DNA of 64,000 nucleotides from Sphingobacteriales bacterium (GCA_018262795.1 JADFDM010000009.1:124001-188000), one strand, 5' to 3'; shown: positions 27,477 through 36,788, counted from the stretch's first letter. Program-made: numbers and translations. The notes: a model not told the origin generated them from the sequence alone.

Positions 27477-27560
27477 GTTGCATCGGATTGCTTCCAACCA
27501 GTCGGTTATGTATAGTACGCTGCAATAGATGGCTCCCAACCACTCGGTTGAGTATAATCC
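27477..27560. repeat. Two diverged 42-bp repeat units (upstream outlier)
   Basis: Units 27477-27518 and 27519-27560 share spacing and the words GTTGCATCGGATTGC and TAGTACGCTGCAA with the main array at 27855-28274. They differ in their second half (CCAACCAGTCGGTT and CCAACCACTCGGTT). They are followed by the same flank sequence as the main array. Confidence 0.75.
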
Positions 27561-27632
27561 GCTGCAACGTATTCATACAAACCATTATTTCCGGCCATTT
27601 CCTTCACAAAACACCTGATAAGTGCTGAAATT
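27561..27632. repeat. Flank repeat, copy 1
   Basis: About 72 bp that match 28275-28345. The best shared part is TATTTCCGGCCATTTCCTTC, then AAAACA..TGATAAG and GCTGAAATT. It follows the last 42-bp unit in both places, so array plus flank was duplicated as a module. The distance between the copies is 714 bp, 17 times 42. Confidence 0.75.
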
Positions 27633-27741
27633 GTAGTGCCGAGCGATGTGCTAAGCGCTTTGTTGTGGGCAAATGTGATACCCATCGTTAGTTTTAGCCA
27701 AGGTGGGTGGAACGATAAACGGTAATTAAAGGCGGATGCTT

Positions 27742-27809
27742 TGTTGTTAAAGAGAACACGCAACAGTAGCTTCGGTCATCATTTTGTTGTTGGTGATAAC
27801 ACACAACAA
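27742..27809. repeat. Two related TGTTG...CAACA inverted repeats
   Basis: TGTTG (27742-27746)/CAACA (27761-27765) and TTGTTG (27784-27789)/CAACAA (27804-27809) enclose similar purine-rich loops and lie 42 bp apart. A third, related copy lies at 28348-28370 after the main array. Confidence 0.5.
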
Positions 27810-27854
27810 CGGCTTCCGCTATCGTCCCTTCAAAATTTATGCGGGATGGTGCTT

Positions 27855-28274
27855 ATTGTATCGGATTACAGCAAATAATTCTTCGCGAAGTAGTACGTTG
27901 CATCGGATTGCACCAAATATTTATTCTTGGTGCAGTACGTTGTATCGGATTGTAGTAAATATTCATTCCCGGTGCAGTACGCTGCATCGGATTGCAGTAA
28001 ATATTTATTCTGGGTGTAGTACGCTGCATCGGATTGCAGTAAATATTTATTCTGGGTGTAGTACGCTGCATCGGATTGCAGTAAATATTTATTCTGGGTG
28101 TAGTACGCTGCATCGGATTGCAGTAAATATTTATTCTGGGTGTAGTACGCTGCATCGGATTGCAGTAAATATTTATTCTGGGTGTAGTACGCTGCAACAG
28201 ATTGCTGTAAATATTTATTTTCGGTGTAGTACGCTGCAACAGATTACAACAAATATCTTTTTGTGGAGAAGTGC
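27855..28274. repeat. Tandem array of ten 42-bp units
   Basis: Ten units, each exactly 42 bp, start at 27855 and every 42 bases after it. The five units 27981-28190 are identical; the outer units diverge step by step. Each carries CTGCATCGGATTGCAG (an inverted repeat CTGCA/TGCAG around TCGGAT in the core units) and AAATATTTATT. Because 42 is a multiple of 3, both strands stay open (repeating 14-residue frames), but substitutions between units fall freely at all codon positions, which argues against a protein. There are no unique spacers, so it is not a CRISPR array. Confidence 0.9.
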
Positions 28275-28370
28275 GCTACAACAACATCATATAAAGCACT
28301 ATTTCCGGCCATTTCCTTCATAAAACAGATGATAAGGCTGAAATTTATTGTTGAAGGTAACACACAACAA
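28275..28370. repeat. Flank repeat, copy 2, with TTGTTG/CAACAA hairpin
   Basis: 28275-28345 matches the flank at 27561-27632. It is followed by TTGTTG (28348-28353)/CAACAA (28365-28370), a third copy of the inverted repeat at 27742-27809. It closes the repeat region. Confidence 0.7.
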
Positions 28371-28377
28371 CTCGGCA

Positions 28378-28490
28378 AGTCATTTTCTTACTCTCTCATT
28401 TCCTCATTCCCCAATTTTCTCATTCTCTTACTCCCCAATTTCCCCATTTCTTAATTTTCTAATTTCCTTATTCCTTCCCAAGTTCTAATC
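28378..28490. repeat. Pyrimidine-rich low-complexity tract before the PIF1-like helicase gene
   Basis: About 110 bases made of loose repeats of CTCATTTTCTTACTC- and CCCAATTTC-like words and nearly free of G. It is of a different word family from the tracts at 251, 20553 and 21120. No gene is visible in it. Confidence 0.5.
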
Positions 28491-28513
28491 CGTTAAAATA
28501 TCTTTACCCTTCC

Positions 28514-30685
28514 ATGAACAACCGCGAATTTGAAATAGCCGAACAGTTTGCGCTGCAAACCAATCGCCATTTTTTCCTGACGGGAAAAGCGGGAACGGGG
28601 AAAACCACCCTGCTGAAAACCATTGCTGAAAAGACCTCGAAAAATTATGTGGTGGTGGCTCCTACCGGAGTGGCCGCTATCAATGCCGGAGGGGTGACAC
28701 TGCACTCGATGTTCAGTTTACCCCTCACCGCTTTTGTGCCTACCAACGATTTTGCCGACCCCAACTTGGCCAACAACCGCAGAAGCTTAGCCGAACACCT
28801 CCGCTACCGAAAGGATAAACTGCGCGTGATTCAAGAAATGGAGTTGCTGATTATAGATGAGGTGAGTATGGTGCGTTGCGATATTCTGGATGCGGTGGAC
28901 TTTGCCATGCGCACCGTGCGTAAAAACCACGCACCATTTGGAGGGGTGCAGGTGATGCTGATTGGCGACATGCACCAGTTGCCCCCGGTGGTCAAAGACA
29001 ATGAATGGCAAGTGCTGCGGAAGTATTACCCCGGTCCCTATTTCTTTCATTCCTTAGTGTGGGCCGAACTGAATGCTTTGAATATTGAACTGCGGAAAAT
29101 ATACCGGCAGAGCGATGAAAAGTTTCTGTCGCTGCTCAACAATCTTCGCCATCAGCAAATGGAGGTGGAGGATTATGAATTGTTGGAAAAGCGCTTTCTG
29201 CCGAAATTTGAACCAACCGAAGACGGCTATATTTTGTTGAGCACTCACAACCGCACTGCCGACTCGGTGAATGAGCAAGAACTAAAAAAAATTGACGGTC
29301 GCTCGCATTTATTCGAGGCGATTACCACAGGCGATTTTCCTGAAAACATGTACCCCTGCGACCTGGTGCTGCACCTGAAAGAGGGGGCACAGGTCATGTT
29401 CATCCGCAACGATTCTATGGATGGAAAATACTTTAACGGCAAGTTGGCTCGCGTAAAAAAATTGGAAGGAAATAAAATCATCGTCACCTTTTCGGATAGC
29501 GGGCAAGATTATGAACTGCATCGCGAAACCTGGGAGAACATTAACTATAAGGTGGTAGATGGCTCTGAGAAAATTGAGAAGAATGAGTTGGGTACTTTCA
29601 GTCAGTATCCGCTGCGCTTGGCTTGGGCCATCACCATTCACAAAAGTCAGGGGCTCACTTTCGACAAAGTGATTATTGATGCCGGGCAATCTTTTGCAGC
29701 CGGACAAGTATATGTGGCGCTCAGTCGCTGCCGCACTCTCGAAGGCATTGTGTTGCATTCGCAAATTACTCCGCGTTCGCTGCACAGCGATCCACGCATC
29801 GTTGATTTCTCGGCATCGCATCACTCTACCAACGAGTTAGAAAGCACCTTGGCAGGAGCCAAAGCGGAATATGCCCACTATTTATTGAAACGCCTTTTCA
29901 CTTTCACCAAACTAACGGAGCGCCTGAGTGAATGGCGCGAGATGATAGTGGTGAAAGACATCCCCGAAAAAGAAAAAGCACTGGAGTTGCACAGCACTAT
30001 TTGGAACAGGGTAGATCAACTGAATGGCACGGCTCGCAAATTTCAGCAGCAGTTGGATCGGCTGCTTCATGACTACGATAAAGACGCGGAGCAAATTCAT
30101 GTTCTCCGCGAACGCTGCGAAAAAGCGATTGAATATTTTGCGGAATATATTTTCACGCAACTCATCACTCTCCTGCACGAACACATTATTTCACTCGCCT
30201 TCAAAGCCAAAATGAAAATCTATGTGAGGCAAGTGCAACTACTCGAAGAAAACTTCTGGAACAAAATCAACCATTTGTATCATGCTTATTTCCTCGATGA
30301 AAAATTGTATCGCGGTGAAATGAAATACACCAAAGATTTATTAAAGACGGTGGCCAGTTCCATTACCTCCGGCAAAAAGGAGAAAGGCGGTACCTATCGC
30401 GATACCTTGGAACTATATCGGCAAGAAAAATCAATCGAGGAGATTGCGGAGATACGCGGTCTCGCCCCCTCTACCATCAAAGGGCACTTTGCCAAATGGA
30501 TTTTGAGTGGAGAAATAGATGTGTACCGAGTGTTGCCGGCTGAAATTATCAACCCTATTAAAGCCTTTTTGACCGATAGCGAAGAGAAGAGTGTGACAGC
30601 AGTACTGCATCATTTCGGAGATAAATTTGACGGAGGCGATGTGAGGATGGTAGTGAATGAAATATTGCGAGAGAGGATAAGTTAA
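28514..30685 (+). CDS. PIF1-like AAA ATPase/DNA helicase with C-terminal HTH domain
   Basis: A 723-residue 5'-3' type superfamily 1B helicase. Walker A is GKAGTGKTTLL (about residues 24-34), Walker B is LLIIDEVSMV, and GDMHQLPPV and AITIHKSQGLTFDKV are the other core motifs. YVALSRCRTLEGI marks the end of the core. The C-terminal part contains a helical region and a helix-turn-helix (KSIEEIAEIRGLAPSTIKGHFAKWI), the HTH_40-type domain also seen in RecQ-like proteins. It probably acts in DNA replication or repair. A near -7 box (TATCTTTA, 28499-28506) lies seven bases before the ATG. Confidence 0.9.
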   Translation: MNNREFEIAEQFALQTNRHFFLTGKAGTGKTTLLKTIAEKTSKNYVVVAPTGVAAINAGGVTLHSMFSLPLTAFVPTNDFADPNLANNRRSLAEHLRYRKDKLRVIQEMELLIIDEVSMVRCDILDAVDFAMRTVRKNHAPFGGVQVMLIGDMHQLPPVVKDNEWQVLRKYYPGPYFFHSLVWAELNALNIELRKIYRQSDEKFLSLLNNLRHQQMEVEDYELLEKRFLPKFEPTEDGYILLSTHNRTADSVNEQELKKIDGRSHLFEAITTGDFPENMYPCDLVLHLKEGAQVMFIRNDSMDGKYFNGKLARVKKLEGNKIIVTFSDSGQDYELHRETWENINYKVVDGSEKIEKNELGTFSQYPLRLAWAITIHKSQGLTFDKVIIDAGQSFAAGQVYVALSRCRTLEGIVLHSQITPRSLHSDPRIVDFSASHHSTNELESTLAGAKAEYAHYLLKRLFTFTKLTERLSEWREMIVVKDIPEKEKALELHSTIWNRVDQLNGTARKFQQQLDRLLHDYDKDAEQIHVLRERCEKAIEYFAEYIFTQLITLLHEHIISLAFKAKMKIYVRQVQLLEENFWNKINHLYHAYFLDEKLYRGEMKYTKDLLKTVASSITSGKKEKGGTYRDTLELYRQEKSIEEIAEIRGLAPSTIKGHFAKWILSGEIDVYRVLPAEIINPIKAFLTDSEEKSVTAVLHHFGDKFDGGDVRMVVNEILRERIS

Positions 30686-30798
30686 GGGGGAGTAAATTAT
30701 TGGGTGCTGTGTGCGCTGCCGTGCCCCCTCCTGCTGTAGAATAAAAAGTAAGCAGTGGCGCAAGCCGATAAGGTATATGGAGGTTTCTGCAAGGTGCT

Positions 30799-30806
30799 TA
30801 TATTCG
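30799..30806 (+). promoter_or_regulatory. -7 box of the nucleotidyltransferase operon
   Basis: TATATTCG, the same sequence as the guaB box, 20 bases before the ATG at 30827. No matching TTG at 19-base spacing. Confidence 0.35.
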
Positions 30807-30826
30807 CCATTCAATTCCCAAAGCTT

Positions 30827-31840
30827 ATGCAAGCCATTATTCCCGTAGCCGGAGCCGGGACAAGACTTCGCCCACTGACCTACACCCAGCCCAAAGTACT
30901 TATCTCTGTGGCCGGCAAACCAATATTATCCTTCATCGTGGATGAATTGCTCGGCAACGGAATTGACCATTTTATTTTTGTTATCGGCCACTTGGGCGAA
31001 AAGATTAAAGAGTTCGTTGAAAAGGAATACCCCGATTTGAAGGTGACCTTTGTTACACAGGACGACCGCATCGGACTGGGACACGCCATTTGGTGTGCCC
31101 GTGAAGAGATTGACCAAACCAAAGAGTTGGTGATTCACTTAGGCGACACCATTGTGGACATAGATATCAAAAAAATATTGGCAGAGGAATACTCTACGCT
31201 TTGTGTAAAAAAAGTGGATGACCCCAGAGCTTTCGGAGTAGCTGAAATTGACAGCAACGGATTTATTAAGGCGGTAGTAGAGAAACCCTCTATTCCCAAA
31301 AGCAATATGGCGTTGGTGGGTTTTTATTTTATTAAGGAAACGGCTCTTTTAATGCAGTGTTTAGATGACTACATCCATCAAGAACCGAATCCGCCTCATG
31401 AATTTTATCTCACCGATGCATTGATGGCCATGATTAAATCAGGAGTGAAATTGAAAAGCTATAAGGTAGAAAGTTGGTACGATGTAGGCAAGAAAGACAT
31501 CTTGTTAGAAACCAACGCCATCTTGCTGCGCAGGCTCGGAGCCAAGTTAGTGAACAAAGGAGTGCAGGAAAATACCATCATCATTCCTCCGGTAAACATT
31601 GCCTTGGGAAGCCAAATCAAAAACTCCATTATCGGTCCTAATGTTTCGGTGGGAGAAAATACGGAAATCAATAATTCCATTATTAGCAATTCTATTATCG
31701 GATCGTTTAGCCGCTTAGAAAATATAGCCTTGCACAGTTCATTGATTGGAAGCGACTCCTGCCTCACCGGTTTAAGCCAAAGCCTGAACATAGGCGACAA
31801 TACAGAAATTGATTTGCGTGGAGAAACCCCCAATCAGTAA
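30827..31840 (+). CDS. Sugar-phosphate nucleotidyltransferase with left-handed beta-helix tail
   Basis: A 337-residue enzyme that would join an NTP and a sugar 1-phosphate. The N-terminal motif is AGAGTRLRPLTYTQPKVLI, the catalytic-region motif is LGDTIVD, and EFYLTDALMAMI and VESWYDVGKKDILLETN follow. The C-terminal ~80 residues are hexapeptide-type repeats (NSIIGPNVSVGENTEINNSIIS). The nucleotide and sugar (dTDP-Glc or UDP-GlcNAc type) are not clear. The open frame begins 24 codons earlier, but MQAIIPVAGAG is the natural start. It is followed after 6 bp by the NMO gene and then serA. Confidence 0.88.
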   Translation: MQAIIPVAGAGTRLRPLTYTQPKVLISVAGKPILSFIVDELLGNGIDHFIFVIGHLGEKIKEFVEKEYPDLKVTFVTQDDRIGLGHAIWCAREEIDQTKELVIHLGDTIVDIDIKKILAEEYSTLCVKKVDDPRAFGVAEIDSNGFIKAVVEKPSIPKSNMALVGFYFIKETALLMQCLDDYIHQEPNPPHEFYLTDALMAMIKSGVKLKSYKVESWYDVGKKDILLETNAILLRRLGAKLVNKGVQENTIIIPPVNIALGSQIKNSIIGPNVSVGENTEINNSIISNSIIGSFSRLENIALHSSLIGSDSCLTGLSQSLNIGDNTEIDLRGETPNQ

Positions 31841-31846
31841 TCTTTT

Positions 31847-32806
31847 ATGAAAAATAGAATTACCGAGCTTTTCGGCATCCAATACCCCATTATTCAAGCA
31901 GGCATGATTTGGTGTTCCGGTTGGGAACTGGCCAGTGCGGTGAGCAATGCCGGAGGATTAGGCATCATTGGCAGCGGCTCTATGTATCCCGACATCCTGC
32001 ACGAACACATAAAAAAATGCAAAGCCGCCACCAACCGCCCATTTGCAGTGAATGTGCCACTGTTATATCCCGATATTGAAAAGCATATTCAATTAATTAT
32101 TGAGGAGGAGGTAAAGATTGTTTTTACCAGTGCAGGAAATCCCAAAACGTGGACGAAGCATTTGCAGGAACATGGCATTAAAGTAGTGCATGTAGTTTCT
32201 TCCTCAAAGTTTGCCCGTAAGGTAGAAGAGATAGGCTGCGATGCCGTTGTGTGCGAAGGTTTTGAGGCAGGCGGCCACAACGGAAGAGAAGAAACCACCA
32301 CTTTCGTTTTAATTCCGCAAGTAAGAGCGGCTACTAAACTTCCGCTGATCGCAGCCGGAGGTATTGCCACCGGCAGGGGTATGTTGGCGGCTATGGCACT
32401 CGGTGCCGAGGCGGTGCAGATGGGAACCCGCTTTGTTGCCAGTATCGAATCCTCTGCCCACGAAAACTTTAAGCAGATAGTCACGCAAACGCAGGAAGGC
32501 GGAACTCAACTTTCACTAAAGAAATTAGTGCCCGTTCGGCTTATAAAAAATGATTTCCAAAAAGAAGTTCAACAGGCGGAAGATAGCGGAGCCCCTTCTG
32601 AAGAATTAGCTAAGATTTTGGGAAGAGCCAGAGCAAAGCGCGGTATGTTTGAGGGTGATATAGAACAAGGCGAATTAGAAATTGGTCAGATATCCTCTTT
32701 TGTGAAAGACGTGAAACCTGCAGCAGAAATAGTGAAGGAAATTTGGAGTGAATTTGTGAGCGCGAAAAACGAAATAGCAAATCTGAAAATAGACGATGAA
32801 GTATGA
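31847..32806 (+). CDS. Nitronate monooxygenase-family flavoprotein (paralogue 1)
   Basis: A 319-residue TIM-barrel FMN protein of the 2-nitropropane dioxygenase/FabK family. Typical parts are QYPIIQAGM, SAGNPKTWTKHL, CEGFEAGGHNGREE, and the FMN phosphate-binding region IAAGGIATGRGMLAAMALGAEAVQMGTRF. The physiological substrate is unknown; relatives act on nitronates or as enoyl-ACP reductases. The last bases overlap serA (ATGA), so it is translationally coupled to serine biosynthesis. Another paralogue is at 46556. Confidence 0.88.
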   Translation: MKNRITELFGIQYPIIQAGMIWCSGWELASAVSNAGGLGIIGSGSMYPDILHEHIKKCKAATNRPFAVNVPLLYPDIEKHIQLIIEEEVKIVFTSAGNPKTWTKHLQEHGIKVVHVVSSSKFARKVEEIGCDAVVCEGFEAGGHNGREETTTFVLIPQVRAATKLPLIAAGGIATGRGMLAAMALGAEAVQMGTRFVASIESSAHENFKQIVTQTQEGGTQLSLKKLVPVRLIKNDFQKEVQQAEDSGAPSEELAKILGRARAKRGMFEGDIEQGELEIGQISSFVKDVKPAAEIVKEIWSEFVSAKNEIANLKIDDEV

Positions 32807-34038
32807 GCAATAAACCAACGAGTTACCCCAAGGAGAAAATAAACATTCTGTTGCTCGAAAATATTAGCGATGCAGCAGTAGAAGAATTTAAAGAAGCCGG
32901 ATACACCAGTGTCCGCAAACTGTCAGGAGCCGTAGAAGAAAAGGAACTGATGAATGAGGTAAAGGATGTTCATCTGATAGGAATTCGGAGCAAAACGCTG
33001 ATCACTCCTAAAGTGCTGGCAAAAGCCAATAAACTGCTGGGTATTGGTTGCTACTGCATCGGAGTGAATCAGGTAAACATGAAAGCCGCCACCGAAAAAG
33101 GAGTAGCAGTTTTTAATGCTCCTTATGCCAATACTCGCAGTGTAGCCGAATTAGTCGTGGGGCTATCGGTAATGCTGATTCGCAGAATTACTGACAAGAG
33201 CAACGCTATGCACCAGGGTATCTGGTTGAAAGAGGCCAAGGGCAGTTTTGAACTACGGGGCAAAACACTCGGCATTGTTGGCTATGGAAACATCGGGTCG
33301 CAAGTGAGCGTACTAGCCGAAGCAATGGGTTTGGAAGTGATTTATTATGACGTGGAACCTAAACTGCCCCACGGAAATGCCCGGCAAGTGCGAACCTTAA
33401 AAGAATTAATGAAACGCTCAAATATTGTGACGCTACATGTGCCAAGCGAGGCTTCGACCAAAAATCTGATGAGCGAGGCTATGCTATCTTCCCTGAAGAA
33501 AGGAAGTTTATTGATAAACTGCTCCCGAGGAGATGTAGTGGATTTAGAAGCACTGAGAAACGGTTTAAAAAGTGGTCAAATAGGAGGAGCCGCTATTGAC
33601 GTGTTCCCCGAAGAGCCGGAAAAGAGCGGAACAAAATTTGAATCGGCTCTACAGCATCTGCCAAACGTCATTCTGACTCCACACATCGGAGGCTCTACCG
33701 AAGAGGCGCAATTAAATATTGGCTTAGATGTGACTTCCAAGTTATTAAGTTATCTGGAACGAGGCAGCAGCACCGGGTCTCATTCAGTGCCTCCCTTAAA
33801 CCTGCCTATGCAGGCCAGAACACATCGCTTGCTGCATATTCACCGAAACGTGCCGGGTGTATTGGGCGAAATCAACTCTAAACTCTCCTCGCACAACATC
33901 AATATTCTGGGGCAATACCTCAAAACAAATGACGACATCGGCTACGTGGTATTGGATGTGGATACCAATCTATCCAAAGAAGCGTTCAAACTGCTAAAGG
34001 AAGTAAACGCCACTATTAAAGTTCGGATGTTGTATTAA
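32803..34038 (+). CDS. serA: D-3-phosphoglycerate dehydrogenase with ACT domain
   Basis: The first step of serine synthesis, cytoplasmic. The 411-residue protein has the D-2-hydroxyacid dehydrogenase motif GIVGYGNIGSQVSVLAEAMG, the catalytic Arg in NCSRGDVVD and the Glu/His in DVFPEEPE and PHIGGST. A C-terminal ACT domain (about 335-411, HRNVPGVLGEINSKLS) is a serine-feedback site in E. coli. Length matches the E. coli enzyme. Together with sdaA (45058) it gives both synthesis and breakdown of serine. Confidence 0.95.
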   Translation: MSNKPTSYPKEKINILLLENISDAAVEEFKEAGYTSVRKLSGAVEEKELMNEVKDVHLIGIRSKTLITPKVLAKANKLLGIGCYCIGVNQVNMKAATEKGVAVFNAPYANTRSVAELVVGLSVMLIRRITDKSNAMHQGIWLKEAKGSFELRGKTLGIVGYGNIGSQVSVLAEAMGLEVIYYDVEPKLPHGNARQVRTLKELMKRSNIVTLHVPSEASTKNLMSEAMLSSLKKGSLLINCSRGDVVDLEALRNGLKSGQIGGAAIDVFPEEPEKSGTKFESALQHLPNVILTPHIGGSTEEAQLNIGLDVTSKLLSYLERGSSTGSHSVPPLNLPMQARTHRLLHIHRNVPGVLGEINSKLSSHNINILGQYLKTNDDIGYVVLDVDTNLSKEAFKLLKEVNATIKVRMLY

Positions 34039-34178
34039 ACACCAAACAAGGGCAGCTAAAGAAACCTTCTACCCGTTTGAGGAAATACTCCCCTGTTCGT
34101 TAAATTATTTTTTCATGTTCGCAACAATATATTTACTTTGGCGGACGCATTTTATTTAACTCCTAAAAATTCAGCGTT

Positions 34179-34700
34179 ATGAAAAAGGCTTACTTCTCTC
34201 TCAGTATTATCCTAATTGCTCTATCTGCCGGTGCGCAATCACTCAGCCCCACTGTAATCTCAGCTACCGGAGGTTTTTCATCGAATGCGAATGGCAGTTT
34301 ATCTTACACGGTGGGCGAAATGACAATGGTGGAGACATTCACAGGTGGCAACAACATCCTGACTCAAGGTTTCCAGCAACCCAATGACTTTACCATAGGA
34401 ATTTTAGAAATTTCGCAAGGCGAATACGGCTCTTTTGTGGTATATCCGAATCCGGCAGTAGATAATTTGTGGTTTGGATTTGAATTCCCGGAATCGGGAA
34501 AAATTAACGTAGCGATTTATGATGTGTTAGGTCAAAAAGTAGCTGACATTTATAATAGTAATTATCAAAATGGCAAAACAGTAGAAACGCTGAATGTTTC
34601 AAACTACTCGGCTGGTACGTATATGATGACTCTGACTTTTTCACCGGATAATGGTGGTAAGGCACATTTGATTACTAAACGTTTTCAAGTAGTTAACTAG
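34179..34700 (+). CDS. Small T9SS type A cargo protein
   Basis: A 173-residue secreted protein. The signal peptide ends at AGAQ (residue 19). The N-terminal part (SPTVISATGGFSSNANGSLSYTVGEM, then TQGFQQP) is a short beta-rich segment frequently found in Bacteroidota cargo proteins. A type A sorting domain starts at FVVYPNPAVDNLWF and ends LITKRFQVVN. It has no enzymatic domain. It is monocistronic and followed by a strong terminator. Confidence 0.85.
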   Translation: MKKAYFSLSIILIALSAGAQSLSPTVISATGGFSSNANGSLSYTVGEMTMVETFTGGNNILTQGFQQPNDFTIGILEISQGEYGSFVVYPNPAVDNLWFGFEFPESGKINVAIYDVLGQKVADIYNSNYQNGKTVETLNVSNYSAGTYMMTLTFSPDNGGKAHLITKRFQVVN

Positions 34701-34720
34701 TAAGAAGCTATTACAAAAAG

Positions 34721-34746
34721 AAAAAGGCGCTGCAAAGCGCCTTTTT
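34721..34746. terminator. Bidirectional terminator between T9SS gene and uvrB
   Basis: A perfect 10-bp stem AAAAAGGCGC (34721-34730)/GCGCCTTTTT (34737-34746) with a 6-base loop and A/T runs on both sides. It can end transcription of both convergent genes. Confidence 0.85.
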
Positions 34747-34754
34747 CTTTTTGC

Positions 34755-36788
34755 TCAACTCCCAAACTTTTCCTTCAACAGCTTTTGCAAGTATTGCATC
34801 TCATCGCGATAGCGGGCAGCAGAAAGAAAGTCTGTGTCCTTAGAGGCTTCCAGCATTTTCTTTCGTGTGTCGTCAATAGCTTTGTGCAGTTGCTCGGCAT
34901 TCATGTACTGTATCACCGGCTCGGCTACTAACGATACCTCTCCTTCCTGTTCGATATATACATCGGGCGAAACGGAACGAATATCCAATACGGAAGTCTG
35001 CTTCATAATTTCTTCGCGCGATTTGAAAACTGTTTGAGGAGTGATGTTATGCTCCGTATTGTATTTGATTTGTTTTTCTCTTCTACGATCGGTCTCATCA
35101 ATCGTTAACTGCATGCTGTTGGTTATCTTATCTGCATACATAATGACTTTGCCATTGGCATTGCGAGCGGCCCTGCCGCTCACCTGAATCAAACTTCTGC
35201 GATTGCGCAGGAACCCTTCCTTATCGGCATCTAAGATGGCCACTAAGGAAACCTCCGGCAGGTCTAAGCCCTCGCGAAGTAAATTGACTCCTATCAGCAC
35301 ATCAAATTTTCCCAACCGCAAGTCGCGGATAATTTCAATTCGGTCTAAAGTATCTACTTCACTGTGGATGTAGCGACAGCGAACATTTACTCGACCCAGA
35401 TATTTGTTCAATTCCTCTGCCATACGTTTAGTAAGAGTGGTCACTAACACTCTTTCCTTCTTCTTAACCCGCTCATCTATTTCTTCTAACAAATCATCTA
35501 TCTGATTTATACTGGGGCGCACTTCAATAGGCGGATCCAGCAAACCGGTAGGGCGTACTACTTGCTCCACAATTAAGCCATTTGTTTTTTCCAGTTCATA
35601 ATCACCGGGAGTAGCGCTTACATAAATGGTCTGATTTACCACTGTCTCAAATTCGTGAAAATTAAGCGGTCGGTTATCCAAAGCCGAAGGAAGTCGAAAT
35701 CCGTATTCCACTAAATTCATTTTGCGCGAGCGGTCACCCCCATACATTCCTCCTACTTGCGGAATAGTAACGTGGCTTTCGTCCACCACCAATAAAAAAT
35801 CACTGGGGAAATAGTCAATCAAACAATACGGACGGGTTCCCTTTGCTCTTCGGTCGAGAAAACGAGAATAGTTTTCTATACCGCTGCAATAGCCCAATTC
35901 ACGCATCATTTCCATATCAAACTCTACCCGCTCTTTAATTCTTGCCGCCTCTATATGCCGGCCAATACTTTTAAAATAGTTGAACTGCTCCTCCATTTCA
36001 AGTTGTATTTCATCCAACACTAAGTTGATGCTGTCCTTAGAGGTAACATAAAGGTTGGCGGGGAAGATGGCCACATTTTCCAACTTACCGAGTCTGCGCC
36101 CGGTGGAAGGTTCAAAACTTTCAATCTCCTCAATTTCATCTCCAAAAAAAGTAATGCGGTAAGCGTAGTCCACGTAAGGCAGTGCAATTTCCACCACATC
36201 ACCTTTTACGCGAAAAGTACCGCGAACCAATTCATTATCGCTGCGCGAATAAAGACTGTCCACCAAACTGTGGAGAAACATATTCCGTGAAATCACTAAT
36301 CCCTTGGCAATGCGAATGATTCCATTCTCGTAATCTACCGGATTGCCCATCCCATAAATGCAGGACACCGAAGCTACCACGATAATATCTCTGCGCCCCG
36401 ACAGCAGCGAAGCAGTGGTGCTGAGTCGCAGTTTGTCAATTTCCTCATTGATAGAAAGGTCCTTTTCTATGTAGGTACCCGAAGAAACGATATATGCTTC
36501 GGGCTGGTAGTAATCATAATAAGATACAAAATACTCCACTGCATTGTCAGGGAAAAACTGTTTAAACTCACCATAAAGCTGCGATACCAGCGTCTTGTTA
36601 TGGGTTAGTATTAGAGTGGGGCGCTGTGTTTGCTGTATGACATTGGCAATGGTGAACGTTTTGCCCGAGCCGGTAACTCCCAGTAAAACCTGGGCAGATT
36701 CCCCCTCACTAACACCCGTCTTTAACTGATCTATAGCCTCCGGCTGATCGCCCGAAGGCTTATATTTTGTTGTGAGATTAAACTCCAT
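34755..36788 (-). CDS. uvrB: Excinuclease ABC subunit B
   Basis: DNA damage-recognition helicase-like subunit of nucleotide excision repair. The 677-residue protein has the Walker A motif GVTGSGKT, the damage-probing beta-hairpin region YYDYYQPEAYI, the DESH box, and a C-terminal UVR domain (MNAEQLHKAIDDTRKKMLEA onwards) for UvrC contact. Full length. No strong promoter match; TAATCTTG lies five bases before the ATG. Confidence 0.98.
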   Translation of the reverse strand: MEFNLTTKYKPSGDQPEAIDQLKTGVSEGESAQVLLGVTGSGKTFTIANVIQQTQRPTLILTHNKTLVSQLYGEFKQFFPDNAVEYFVSYYDYYQPEAYIVSSGTYIEKDLSINEEIDKLRLSTTASLLSGRRDIIVVASVSCIYGMGNPVDYENGIIRIAKGLVISRNMFLHSLVDSLYSRSDNELVRGTFRVKGDVVEIALPYVDYAYRITFFGDEIEEIESFEPSTGRRLGKLENVAIFPANLYVTSKDSINLVLDEIQLEMEEQFNYFKSIGRHIEAARIKERVEFDMEMMRELGYCSGIENYSRFLDRRAKGTRPYCLIDYFPSDFLLVVDESHVTIPQVGGMYGGDRSRKMNLVEYGFRLPSALDNRPLNFHEFETVVNQTIYVSATPGDYELEKTNGLIVEQVVRPTGLLDPPIEVRPSINQIDDLLEEIDERVKKKERVLVTTLTKRMAEELNKYLGRVNVRCRYIHSEVDTLDRIEIIRDLRLGKFDVLIGVNLLREGLDLPEVSLVAILDADKEGFLRNRRSLIQVSGRAARNANGKVIMYADKITNSMQLTIDETDRRREKQIKYNTEHNITPQTVFKSREEIMKQTSVLDIRSVSPDVYIEQEGEVSLVAEPVIQYMNAEQLHKAIDDTRKKMLEASKDTDFLSAARYRDEMQYLQKLLKEKFGS

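Noticed and set aside
27855-28274. CRISPR array
   Set aside because: The units follow each other without unique spacers, and no cas gene is near.
27784-28323. Open frame of 179 codons on + and one of 128 codons on - over the 42-bp array
   Set aside because: Both strands are open only because the period is a multiple of three. Differences between units change amino acids freely, and there is no start context or codon pattern of a real gene.
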